Source of the DNA: Flavobacterium sp.
GTDB lineage: Bacteria > Bacteroidota > Bacteroidia > Flavobacteriales > Flavobacteriaceae
Assembly: GCF_013822155.1 (NCBI RefSeq)
Contig: NZ_PNJW01000031.1
Span: 1-34,530, forward strand
DNA length: 34,530 nucleotides
Direction of reading: 5' to 3'
Part shown: positions 23,656-31,173 of the stretch, piece after piece
Layout: each line of letters starts with the position of its first letter
Position numbering within the stretch: the stretch's first letter is position 1
Position numbers and translations under genes: made by a program
Notes under the pieces: model-generated
Told to the model about the DNA's origin: nothing
Database searches by the model: none
The model's input: only the letters and a program-made list of their open reading frames with translations

Positions 23656-26034
23656 TCAGTTAAAATTCCTAGCATAAAAATTACTCATAATAGTAACAAA
23701 ACTTACAATAGTTACTGTACTTAAAGGCATAATTATCGCTGCTACTAATGGGGAAAGATTTCCTGAAATGGCAAAACTCAATCCTACTAAATTGTAAAGC
23801 AACGATAATCCAAAACTCATATAAATTGTTTTCATGGCATTTTTGGAATACTGCATAAAAAAGTCAATCTTTTCAAATTGTGAAGCATCTAAAATTCCAT
23901 CACAAGCCGGAGAAAAAACATTTACATTTTCAGAGATAGAAATCCCCACATTACTTTGTGCTAAAGCACCAGCATCATTTAAACCGTCTCCAACCATCAT
24001 GACATTATGACCCTCTTTTTGAAGATTTTTTATAAAGTTAAGCTTTTGTTCCGGTTTTTGATTAAAAACAATTGTCGAATTTTTAGGCAACATTTTTTCC
24101 AATATTTTACGTTCCCCATCATTATCACCAGATAATACTACTAAATCATATTTTTTAGCTAAGTTTTCAAACAAAAACTCTAATCCTTCTCTATACTGAT
24201 TATTGAAAATATAACTTCCTTTATATTCACCATTTATTTCAACATGAACTTTGGTTTTCTTATGCGTGTTTTCACTCATGTGTGCTAAAAATTGGGATGA
24301 ACCTAATTTTATAGTCGTATTTCCAAATTTAGCAAAAATTCCTTTTCCAATAATCTCTTGAAATTCATTTTGTTCCATTCTCTCTTGAGCTGGAATAAAA
24401 TCATATAATCTCCTGCTTAAGGGATGATTGGAACCTCTCAATGTATTTTTCAATAATTTTAATTCGTCTGAAGTAAATTCAGCACCTTCATAAGTAATAG
24501 AAGTCTTTTTGTTGGTTGTTATGGTTCCTGTTTTATCAAATACAATCGTGTCAACTTTGGCTAATTGTTCAATCACCGTAGCATTTTTAAGATATAACTT
24601 TCTTTTACCCATTATACGCAGTACATTTCCTAAGGTGAAAGGAGCTGTTAGAGCTAAAGCACACGGACAAGCAACAATTAAAATTGCAGTAAACACATTG
24701 AAAGCAGTTGTCACATCAATAAAAACCCAATACAAAAAAGAAAGAATCGCTAATATCAATAACGCGGGAGTAAAATAGCGACTGATTTTGTCGGTGACCG
24801 TTTTGTGTTTGATTTCAACTTTCTTTTGGAATACATCGTTGCTCCACAACTGCGTTAGGTAACTTTGAGAAACAGAAAAAAGGACTTCCATTTCAATGAC
24901 TTTTCCCATTTGCTTTCCACCGGCAAAAATTTTATCACCGGATTTCTTTTCAATGGCGACGGCTTCACCGGTAACAAAACTGTAGTCGATAGAAGCTTTT
25001 TCTGATATTAAAATACCATCAACGGGTATTAATTCCTGATTCCGAATTAAAAGCCGGTCCCCTTTTTCAATATCATAAACCTGAACTGAAGTTTCAGTTC
25101 CATCCGATAAAATCTTTGTAATTGCAATAGGAAAATAAGATTTATAATCTCGTTCAAAGGATAAAAAATCATAGGTTTTCTTTTGAAATAATTTCCCTAA
25201 AAGCATAAAGAAAATCAATCCGGTCATACTGTCAAAAAATCCTTGCCCGTAGCCAAAAACAATATCTACAGTACTTCTAACAAACATCACAACAATTCCT
25301 AATGCAATCGGAATATCAATATTTAATAAACCTGATTTTATGCTTTTCCATGCTGAAACATAATAACCGGAAGCTGAATATAAAAAGGAAGGAAGTGACA
25401 AAGCAAAAATCAACCAACGGAAAAATCCCCTGTATTGGTTAATCCAAAATTCTTCCACTTCAAAATATTCCGGAAAGGAGAGCAACATGATATTTCCGAA
25501 ACAGAAAAAAGCTATTCCAATTTTATAAATTAAACTGCGGTCAACAACTTTTTTCCCTTCTTCATAATTATCAAGACTGATATAGGGCTCATATCCTATG
25601 GAACAGAGTAATTCAACGATTTTTTTGAGTGTTGTTTTCTCCGGATTGTATGTAATTCTAACTTTCTTTTCCGGAAAATTTACTTGAGATGTACTTATTC
25701 CTGATTGAAGTTTTTGTAGATTTTCCAAAATCCAAATACACGAACTACAATGTATATGAGGAATATAGAGTGAAACGATATGTGTTGTATCCTCTTGGAA
25801 TTCGAGAAGTTTTGCAACAATTTCTTCATTGTCTAAAAAATCATATTTACCTTGAATGTCTAGTGGTGTGGCACCCGGAGCTGCCTGAAAATCATAATAA
25901 CACGTTAAATCATTTTGACTGAAAATTTCATAAACCGTCTTACAACCGTTACAACAGAAACTTTTCTCATCAAAAATAATCTCTTCTTTTTTTATTATTT
26001 CATTACCACAATGGAAACAATTTCCAATGTCCAT
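23656..26034 (-). CDS. ccoI: copper-transporting P-type ATPase CcoI (FixI)
   Basis: This P1B-type ATPase of 792 residues exports copper needed for cbb3 oxidase assembly. In order: a cysteine-rich N-terminal metal-binding domain (CFHCG 6-10, CCNGC 27-31), a heavy-metal-associated domain with HIHCSSC (94-99), transmembrane helices, actuator motif TGEA (355-358), the ion-binding CPC (456-458) in ACPCALALT, phosphorylation site DKTGT (500-504), HP (537-538) and the hinge MVGDGLNDAGAL. The N-terminal cysteine cluster plus an HMA domain is the FixI/CcoI form rather than CopA. It is divergent from the Fnr-like regulator and stands about 100 bp upstream of ccoS, from which it is separated by the ccoS promoter. 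Confidence 0.95.
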   Translation of the reverse strand: MDIGNCFHCGNEIIKKEEIIFDEKSFCCNGCKTVYEIFSQNDLTCYYDFQAAPGATPLDIQGKYDFLDNEEIVAKLLEFQEDTTHIVSLYIPHIHCSSCIWILENLQKLQSGISTSQVNFPEKKVRITYNPEKTTLKKIVELLCSIGYEPYISLDNYEEGKKVVDRSLIYKIGIAFFCFGNIMLLSFPEYFEVEEFWINQYRGFFRWLIFALSLPSFLYSASGYYVSAWKSIKSGLLNIDIPIALGIVVMFVRSTVDIVFGYGQGFFDSMTGLIFFMLLGKLFQKKTYDFLSFERDYKSYFPIAITKILSDGTETSVQVYDIEKGDRLLIRNQELIPVDGILISEKASIDYSFVTGEAVAIEKKSGDKIFAGGKQMGKVIEMEVLFSVSQSYLTQLWSNDVFQKKVEIKHKTVTDKISRYFTPALLILAILSFLYWVFIDVTTAFNVFTAILIVACPCALALTAPFTLGNVLRIMGKRKLYLKNATVIEQLAKVDTIVFDKTGTITTNKKTSITYEGAEFTSDELKLLKNTLRGSNHPLSRRLYDFIPAQERMEQNEFQEIIGKGIFAKFGNTTIKLGSSQFLAHMSENTHKKTKVHVEINGEYKGSYIFNNQYREGLEFLFENLAKKYDLVVLSGDNDGERKILEKMLPKNSTIVFNQKPEQKLNFIKNLQKEGHNVMMVGDGLNDAGALAQSNVGISISENVNVFSPACDGILDASQFEKIDFFMQYSKNAMKTIYMSFGLSLLYNLVGLSFAISGNLSPLVAAIIMPLSTVTIVSFVTIMSNFYARNFN

Positions 26035-26056
26035 ATTTTGCTCAATTTACCTATTG

Positions 26057-26115
26057 CAAATATGAAAAAAGGTTGAAATTAAAAACATGATAATTGTCAT
26101 ATTTAATTATCTTTG
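26057..26115. promoter_or_regulatory. shared Fnr-like operator with divergent promoters of ccoI and the regulator
   Basis: The palindrome ATGATAATTGTCAT (26087-26100) has its centre at 26093.5. Toward ccoI (minus), CATATTTG (26064-26057; 7 of 8) has its first base 29.5 bp away, the activator spacing seen at hemN and ccoS. Toward the regulator gene (plus), a perfect TATCTTTG (26108-26115) begins only 14.5 bp from the centre. The operator therefore covers the -33 region of that promoter, as expected for negative autoregulation. Confidence 0.72.
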
Positions 26116-26138
26116 TAAAACCAAATAATTAATACACG

Positions 26139-26819
26139 ATGAGCAAGTGTGAACATTGTATCGTCAGAGAATTCAGTTCGCTGAAAGCTTTGAATAAAGA
26201 TGAATTACTTAAAATTGCAAGTTGCAAAACTTCTTATACAATCAAAAAAGGGGAGCCTATTTTTGAAGAAGGTGAATCTGTGAATGGTATTTATTGTGTA
26301 AAGGATGGTGTTTGTAAACTTTCTAAACTTAGTGCAAACGGAAAAGACCAAATTGTAAAACTCGTTAAATCCGGCGAATTATTAGGACAGCGTTCGATGA
26401 TTAGTGATGAACCAGCTAACTTAAGTGCAGTTGCCTTAGAAGACATGGAAGTTTGTTTTATTCCGAGAAATGAAGTTTTACAGTTTTTTAATAACAACAA
26501 CCAATTTTCGATGAACATCATGAAGTCCATTTGTGGTGATTTAAAAGAATCTGATGACCACATGGTTTCCATGGCTCAAAAAACGGTTAAAGAACGTTTA
26601 GCAGAAACTTTACTTTATTTAGAAGATACGTTTGGAAAAAATGAGGACGGGTCGCTTCATATTCAACTTTCCAGAGAGGAATTAGCGGGTATGATTGGTA
26701 CTGCGACAGAAAGTTGTATTCGATTGTTGTCGGAATTTAATAAAGGAGGCGTAATTGATTTGAATGGAAAAAGAATCAGTATAACTGATCGAAATAAATT
26801 GAAAAGATTGTCGGAATAA
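26139..26819 (+). CDS. Fnr/Crp family transcriptional regulator
   Basis: This transcription factor of 226 residues has a cyclic-nucleotide-type beta-roll (about 25-115), a long dimer helix and a C-terminal winged helix (LSREELAGMIGTATESCIRL and onward). The N-terminus has CEHC (Cys4, Cys7) plus Cys29 and, in the domain, Cys106; this is close to the cysteine set that holds the [4Fe-4S] cluster in oxygen-sensing FNR (three N-terminal and one internal), though spacing differs. In the recognition helix Glu191 and Arg195 match FNR Glu209 and Arg213, but FNR Ser212 is Ile194. It probably binds the ATGAY half-sites in front of ccoI, ccoS and hemN and senses low oxygen; both are inferences from context. 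Confidence 0.9.
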   Translation: MSKCEHCIVREFSSLKALNKDELLKIASCKTSYTIKKGEPIFEEGESVNGIYCVKDGVCKLSKLSANGKDQIVKLVKSGELLGQRSMISDEPANLSAVALEDMEVCFIPRNEVLQFFNNNNQFSMNIMKSICGDLKESDDHMVSMAQKTVKERLAETLLYLEDTFGKNEDGSLHIQLSREELAGMIGTATESCIRLLSEFNKGGVIDLNGKRISITDRNKLKRLSE

Positions 26820-26821
26820 AT

Positions 26822-26852
26822 AAGCCCATTCGCGTAAACGAATGGGCTTTTT
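26822..26852. terminator. terminator between convergent genes
   Basis: An 11-bp perfect stem AAGCCCATTCG / CGAATGGGCTT (26822-26832 with 26839-26849) with T-run on the plus side. It ends the regulator gene and probably also the convergent secreted-protein gene. Confidence 0.88.
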
Positions 26853-26868
26853 AAATATTTAGAACATT

Positions 26869-28008
26869 TTACTTTCTAACTAACTTAATGGTTTGAATTG
26901 CGTAATTTGTTTTCACTTTCGCAAAATAGATTCCAGAAGTTAAAGCAGTTGCATCAATAGTTGCCAAATTACTTGAAATCAATTTATCAACAATTACTTT
27001 TCCAGTTACATCAACAATTTGTATTTTTTCAATTGAATCATTTTCAATTGAAAAATTCCACACATTTTGAGACGGATTTGGATAAACTTTTGCTTTAGAG
27101 GTTGTAAAATCGACCACACTTAGTGTTGCAAAATTATATTCTCCGGTTAATCGATTGAAAGATACATTATATGTTCCGGCAACGGTTGGAATATCTATTC
27201 CGTCGGCAACACCTGTGCCAACAGGAAATGTATCACTTCCCCAATTTGTTGCCCAAGAATTATTTGCTCTGAACTTTACAACTCCATCCACAAGGGTAAG
27301 ATTATTTAACGTAAAATTAATTCCTCCATCGGTTGAATTCATTTGGATATCAGTATCCCAACCTAAAGCTCCGGTACCTAAAATTGAAACAGGAACTTGA
27401 TCAAAATTGTAAACTAATGTGTTTTTATTAAAATTTACATTGTAAAATCCGATTGTCAATGGAATATCACTCCCGTTTAAAGTAGCGGTTCCTCCCGGAA
27501 ATGTATCGCCTCCCCAATTAACTTCCCAACTATTGTCCTTTCTGAATTTAACATTATTGGCACCAAAGTAATAATTTGGCATAGAATATTCGATTCCATT
27601 AGTAGTTATCATTGCAACACTTTCAGTCCATTCGTTAAATAATCCAATAAATCCAATGTTGTCAAAACCGGCAGAAACTGCAGTAAAACTATATGCTCCG
27701 GTTGTTCTGTTAAAAGCAATATCATAGGTTCCGGCCGGCACAGGGATATTTGGACCACCTGATGTTCCCGTACCGGTTGGAAAAGAATTACTTCCCCAAT
27801 TCACAGCCCAGGCTCCATCTTGTCTGAATTTAACCCCGCCTGTTAATCCAAAAGTATAACCAGACACACTATAATTTTCATTATCCGATGTAGTCATAAC
27901 CACATCTGAACCCCATCCATTAAAATCACCAACAATACCTATACTTTGAGCTTGATTGCTAAATGAAATTAAAAGAAATAAAAAAGTAAAAAGTAATTTT
28001 TTCATCAT
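26869..28008 (-). CDS. secreted protein with three SusE/F-like repeats and T9SS sorting domain
   Basis: This exported protein of 379 residues has a signal peptide of about 20 residues, then three tandem domains of ~88 residues (about 23-110, 117-203 and 208-295). Each carries the pattern VKFRxxxxWxxNWGxxxFPxGT and closes with GTYDIAFNRTTGAYSF-like strands. This is the repeat type found in the starch-binding outer-membrane proteins SusE and SusF. The C-terminus (305-379, from KVYPNPSQN to KTNYAIQTIKLVRK) is a type A T9SS sorting domain, so it should be secreted and attached to the cell surface. A glycan- (starch-) binding role is likely but unproven; no enzyme domain is present. A LacI-type palindrome lies upstream (28177-28190). 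Two adjacent ATG codons leave the exact start open. Confidence 0.85.
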   Translation of the reverse strand: MMKKLLFTFLFLLISFSNQAQSIGIVGDFNGWGSDVVMTTSDNENYSVSGYTFGLTGGVKFRQDGAWAVNWGSNSFPTGTGTSGGPNIPVPAGTYDIAFNRTTGAYSFTAVSAGFDNIGFIGLFNEWTESVAMITTNGIEYSMPNYYFGANNVKFRKDNSWEVNWGGDTFPGGTATLNGSDIPLTIGFYNVNFNKNTLVYNFDQVPVSILGTGALGWDTDIQMNSTDGGINFTLNNLTLVDGVVKFRANNSWATNWGSDTFPVGTGVADGIDIPTVAGTYNVSFNRLTGEYNFATLSVVDFTTSKAKVYPNPSQNVWNFSIENDSIEKIQIVDVTGKVIVDKLISSNLATIDATALTSGIYFAKVKTNYAIQTIKLVRK

Positions 28009-28036
28009 ATTTTGTTTTTTAAAGTTTATTTAAAAA

Positions 28037-28066
28037 CAAATATACAATTGATAAAATAATTAACAA
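28037..28066 (-). promoter_or_regulatory. promoter of the SusE/F-like gene
   Basis: On the minus strand, TTG (28066-28064), a 19-bp spacer and a perfect -7 box TATATTTG (28044-28037). The predicted leader is about 24 bases, A-rich. Confidence 0.7.
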
Positions 28067-28176
28067 TAAAGCAGCAATAGAATTGTATTTATGTTAAAAA
28101 AACACAATTAAAAGGCAATAAATTTATTAATTTATCAAAACAATCAAGAAAATAATTGATTTTATAAAAAATAATA

Positions 28177-28190
28177 CGAAAACGTTTTCG
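28177..28190. promoter_or_regulatory. LacI-type operator-like palindrome
   Basis: CGAAAACGTTTTCG is a perfect 14-bp palindrome with the AACGTT centre typical of LacI-family operators. It lies about 135 bp upstream of the promoter of the SusE/F-like gene and 18 bp after the mazG stop. No LacI-family gene is in the window. Confidence 0.5.
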
Positions 28191-28208
28191 CTATTGAATT
28201 TCAGTGTT

Positions 28209-28982
28209 TTATAACTTTTTTGCTTCCTCCCAAAAAACATCCATTTCGGCTAAAGTCATATCCGCTAAGGGTTTCCCTAATTCACCGGCTTTACTTTCTA
28301 AGTACATAAAACGTTTGATGAATTTTTTATTAGTTCGCTCTAAAGCGTCTTCAGGATTCACTTTTAGAAAACGGGCATAATTAATCATTGAAAATAAAAC
28401 ATCGCCAAATTCGGCCTCTATTTTATCTTGATTACCGGAAATTACTTCTTCCTGTAATTCTGATAATTCTTCTTGTACTTTATCCCATACCTGATGAGGT
28501 TCTTCCCAATCGAAACCAACACCTTTCACTTTATCTTGAATTCTGCTGGCTTTTACTAAAGCCGGTAAACTTTTTGGGACACCTTCTAAAACTGATTTTT
28601 TCCCTTCTTTTAATTTAAGTTTTTCCCAATTTTGTTTCACTTCTTCTTCATTGGCAACCACAACATCACCGTAAATGTGTGGATGTCGGTCGATTAATTT
28701 ATCACAAATGCTGTTGGCAACGTCAGCAATATCAAAAGCATTTGTTTCACTACCAATTTTTGCATAAAAAACGATATGCAACAATAAATCACCCAACTCT
28801 TTTTTGATTTCAGTTAAATCATTATCTAAAATAGCATCTCCTAATTCGTAGGTTTCTTCGATGGTGAGGTGTCTTAAACTCTCAAGTGTTTGCTTTTTAT
28901 CCCATGGACATTTTTCACGCAAATCATCCATAATATCCAGCAAGCGACCAAAGGCTTCGAGTTGTTGTGTTCTTGAGTTCAT
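28209..28982 (-). CDS. mazG: nucleoside triphosphate pyrophosphohydrolase MazG
   Basis: This cytoplasmic house-cleaning enzyme splits NTPs to NMP and pyrophosphate. Its 257 residues fit the two-domain form: the first domain has CPWDKKQTLESLRHLTIEE (25-43) and the metal-binding EExxE...ExxD set (Glu42, Glu43, Glu46, Glu62, Asp65). The second domain has the repeat ELSELQEEV and EAEFGDVLFSMINYARFL. It is the distal gene of the ruvX-def-DUF5606-mazG group, an order frequently kept in Bacteroidota. A terminator at 29006-29033 separates it from the DUF5606 gene. Confidence 0.95.
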   Translation of the reverse strand: MNSRTQQLEAFGRLLDIMDDLREKCPWDKKQTLESLRHLTIEETYELGDAILDNDLTEIKKELGDLLLHIVFYAKIGSETNAFDIADVANSICDKLIDRHPHIYGDVVVANEEEVKQNWEKLKLKEGKKSVLEGVPKSLPALVKASRIQDKVKGVGFDWEEPHQVWDKVQEELSELQEEVISGNQDKIEAEFGDVLFSMINYARFLKVNPEDALERTNKKFIKRFMYLESKAGELGKPLADMTLAEMDVFWEEAKKL

Positions 28983-29005
28983 TTTTTTCTATTTGTGTAA
29001 AAATA

Positions 29006-29033
29006 AAAAATCCTACTCGAAAGCAGGATTTTT
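29006..29033 (-). terminator. terminator of the def-DUF5606 unit
   Basis: AAAAATCCT (29006-29014) pairs with AGGATTTTT (29025-29033). On the minus strand the hairpin runs into six T and more. It lies 21 bp after the DUF5606 stop. Confidence 0.78.
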
Positions 29034-29053
29034 ATGTAGATTTTATTTTTAAA

Positions 29054-29476
29054 TTATTCAGCCGTTTCTTCTTTCACTTCTTTTGATAAAGCTTCCACGG
29101 TTACTAATCCTTTTGGTTGTAACATATTATACCAATTGATAATTTTTTTAATATCCGAAGCATAAACTCTTTCTTCATCGTATTCCGGCAAAACTTCTCT
29201 AAAGTAGGAACTTAAAACACTGTTATCTTCTTTATGAGATATCGATGGTCCATCGTTTTCCTTTGTAGCAATTGCTTTAAAAACTTCAGCTAATTTTATT
29301 TCTTCATCATACGTGTAAACTGCAATTTCAGAAAGCAAACTCACATTACTTCGCATTCCGACTGTTATTTTTTTTCCGTCTAAGAAACTTTCAGCAACAA
29401 ATCCAGTTCGGGTTTGTATTTTCAATTCAAATAAACCCGGCTTTCCGGAAATGGCTAATATTTTTTGTAAACTCAT
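29054..29476 (-). CDS. DUF5606 domain protein
   Basis: This small soluble protein of 140 residues is of a family restricted to Bacteroidota. It begins MSLQKILAISGKPGLFELKI, continues VAESFLDGKKITVGMRSNVS, VYTYDEEIKLAEVFKAI and VLPEYDEERVYASDIKKIINWYNML, and ends in an acidic tail. The N-terminal half looks like a small beta-barrel and the C-terminal half is helical. The function is unknown. It lies 28 bp after def and between def and mazG, a common arrangement, so it is probably cotranscribed with def. Confidence 0.9.
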   Translation of the reverse strand: MSLQKILAISGKPGLFELKIQTRTGFVAESFLDGKKITVGMRSNVSLLSEIAVYTYDEEIKLAEVFKAIATKENDGPSISHKEDNSVLSSYFREVLPEYDEERVYASDIKKIINWYNMLQPKGLVTVEALSKEVKEETAE

Positions 29477-29504
29477 TGGTTATAAATAAATTAAACTTTG
29501 TTTT

Positions 29505-30092
29505 TTATCTTCCTTTTTTATTGAAAAATTTCATTTTATAGTCGGCTCTAATTTTACCTTCCATGATATTTTGCAATCTTTTTTTAATTAACGTCTTTTT
29601 CAAAGAAGAGATTTTATCTGTAAATAAAATTCCTTCAATATGATCATATTCATGTTGAATTACCCGAGCAATCAATCCTTCAAATACTTCTGTTTTACGA
29701 ACAAAATCTTCTTCGCAATATTCAATTGTAATTTTTTCTTTTCTAAAAACATCTTCACGAACATCCGGAATACTCAAACAACCTTCGTTAAATGCCCATT
29801 CATTTCCTTCCTCTTTGATGATTTTAGCATTAATAAAGGTTTTTTTGAAGGATTTTAATTGGTTTTTTTCGTCGGTTTTCAAATCATCATTTTCACTGAA
29901 AGGTTCAGTATCGATGATAAACATCCTTATTGATAATCCAATTTGAGGTGCCGCTAATCCAACTCCATAAGCATTGTACATCGTGGCATACATGTTTTCA
30001 ATTAAAATATCCAAATTTGGATAATCCGGTGAAATTTCAACGCCGACTTTTCTTAAAACCGGATCACCATATCCAATAATCGGTAATATCAT
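29505..30092 (-). CDS. def: peptide deformylase
   Basis: This metalloenzyme removes the formyl group from the N-terminal methionine of new proteins. All three family motifs are present: GVGLAAPQIG (43-52), EGCLSIP (103-109, with metal ligand Cys105) and QHEYDHIEG (146-154, ligands His147 and His151, catalytic Glu148). The length of 195 residues is normal, with a lysine-rich C-terminal extension. The start at 30092 gives the standard MILPIIGYGDPVLRK opening. Confidence 0.97.
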   Translation of the reverse strand: MILPIIGYGDPVLRKVGVEISPDYPNLDILIENMYATMYNAYGVGLAAPQIGLSIRMFIIDTEPFSENDDLKTDEKNQLKSFKKTFINAKIIKEEGNEWAFNEGCLSIPDVREDVFRKEKITIEYCEEDFVRKTEVFEGLIARVIQHEYDHIEGILFTDKISSLKKTLIKKRLQNIMEGKIRADYKMKFFNKKGR

Positions 30093-30139
30093 TTTGTAGA
30101 TTTAAAATTTTTAGATTTCTTTTTTTTGAAATCATTTTG

Positions 30140-30147
30140 CAAAAGTA
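30140..30147 (-). promoter_or_regulatory. -7 box of the def promoter
   Basis: TACTTTTG on the minus strand matches TAnnTTTG fully. No TTG is found at the proper distance upstream, so the assignment rests on the -7 box and position, 48 bp before the def start. Confidence 0.4.
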
Positions 30148-30244
30148 AACAAAAAATCAAATCTGTAAAGCGTTTGCCAATTTTTAGGACTTCTGATTTA
30201 AACATTTTTTAAAAAAAATCAATTATAGCTTTAATAAATTATCC

Positions 30245-30252
30245 TATATTTG
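30245..30252 (+). promoter_or_regulatory. -7 box upstream of the small exported protein gene
   Basis: TATATTTG is a perfect TAnnTTTG box, 39 bp before the ATG at 30291. No -33 TTG is seen, so it may need an activator or be weak. Confidence 0.4.
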
Positions 30253-30290
30253 TTCCTATAGAATTTTAATATAAAACAAACAAATAGCTT

Positions 30291-30692
30291 ATGAAAAATT
30301 ATGTTTATTTAATTATTTTCATGTTTAGTATTAACACTTTTGGGCAAGTTACTGAAGAAGACCAAACAATTATTGAAAAAGCACTCTATTCAAAACAAGA
30401 AAAAGAGGATATGCTTGCTAAATACAAAACGGATACAGATATCATTGGTTTAACTCCGGAAGTAAAAGAAATTTATCTGAATCTCATTAATTCAAATTTT
30501 CAAAAAATGATAGTTTTGAATAAATATAAAAATTTTACTCAAAAAGAATTAAAACAACGCTTAAAAGTAATCCTTGAAGACCAACGGGTTGAACTTAAAA
30601 AAATATTAACCTACGAACAGATAAAAAGACACCAACAAATTTATAAACCAATTATTGAAAGTATCAAATTTCGAATTGATTCCTATAAATAA
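30291..30692 (+). CDS. small exported helical protein of unknown function
   Basis: This protein of 133 residues has a clear signal peptide (MKNYVYLIIFMFSINTFGQ). The mature part is almost all helix and strongly charged: TEEDQTIIEKALYSKQEKEDML, NFTQKELKQRLKVILEDQRV and LTYEQIKRHQQIYKPIIESI. The LTYEQIKRHQ segment recalls the LTxEQ motif of Spy/CpxP-like periplasmic proteins, and the size agrees, but the similarity is too slight for a firm call. It is convergent with ruvX, with only 3 bp between the two stops. Confidence 0.8.
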   Translation: MKNYVYLIIFMFSINTFGQVTEEDQTIIEKALYSKQEKEDMLAKYKTDTDIIGLTPEVKEIYLNLINSNFQKMIVLNKYKNFTQKELKQRLKVILEDQRVELKKILTYEQIKRHQQIYKPIIESIKFRIDSYK

Positions 30693-30695
30693 ATT

Positions 30696-31112
30696 TTAAA
30701 TCATCTTTCTGGTTAAATAATCCTGAAGTAGTATGGTTGCAGCTATTTCATCAACTAAACCTTTATTTTTACGTTGTTTTTTTGATAAACCGCTGTCAAT
30801 CATCGTTTGAAAGGCCATTTTTGAAGTAAATCGTTCATCAACCCGAATGACTTTCATATTTGGAAATTGTGTTTTAAAATCTGATACAAATTTTTCAATA
30901 ATTGGTGTGCTTTCCGATGGTAAACCATTCATTTGTTTAGGTTCTCCAATTAGAACTTCAATTACCTTTTCTTTTGAAAAATAATCTTTTAAAAAATTTA
31001 TAACAGAATCTGAAGGAACAGTCGTTAATCCCGAAGCAATAATTTGCAATTCATCTGTAACGGCAATCCCGGTGCGTTTTAATCCGTAGTCTATAGCTAT
31101 AATTCTAGGCAT
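30696..31112 (-). CDS. ruvX: RuvX/YqgF family putative Holliday junction resolvase
   Basis: This RNase H-fold nuclease has 138 residues, the usual size. Acidic active-site residues are visible: Asp8 in IIAIDYGLKRTGIAV, Glu57 in LIGEPKQMNG, the VDERFTSKMA motif (91-100) and Asp121 in LVDEIAATILLQDYL. Family members act in processing of rRNA precursors or Holliday junctions. It leads the ruvX-def group on the minus strand, though the 30291-30692 gene is inserted on the other strand before def. Confidence 0.93.
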   Translation of the reverse strand: MPRIIAIDYGLKRTGIAVTDELQIIASGLTTVPSDSVINFLKDYFSKEKVIEVLIGEPKQMNGLPSESTPIIEKFVSDFKTQFPNMKVIRVDERFTSKMAFQTMIDSGLSKKQRKNKGLVDEIAATILLQDYLTRKMI

Positions 31113-31141
31113 TCTCTTTTTTATTCAAAGGTACAATACAA

Positions 31142-31173
31142 AAAACAAAATCCTCAATTGAGGATTTTGTTTT
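31142..31173 (-). terminator. terminator overlapping the stop codon of the NlpE/META gene
   Basis: A perfect palindrome with 16-bp arms (31142-31157 and 31158-31173) centred on CAATTG, followed on the minus strand by a T-run. The outer arm overlaps two bases of the stop codon at 31174-31172. Confidence 0.88.
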
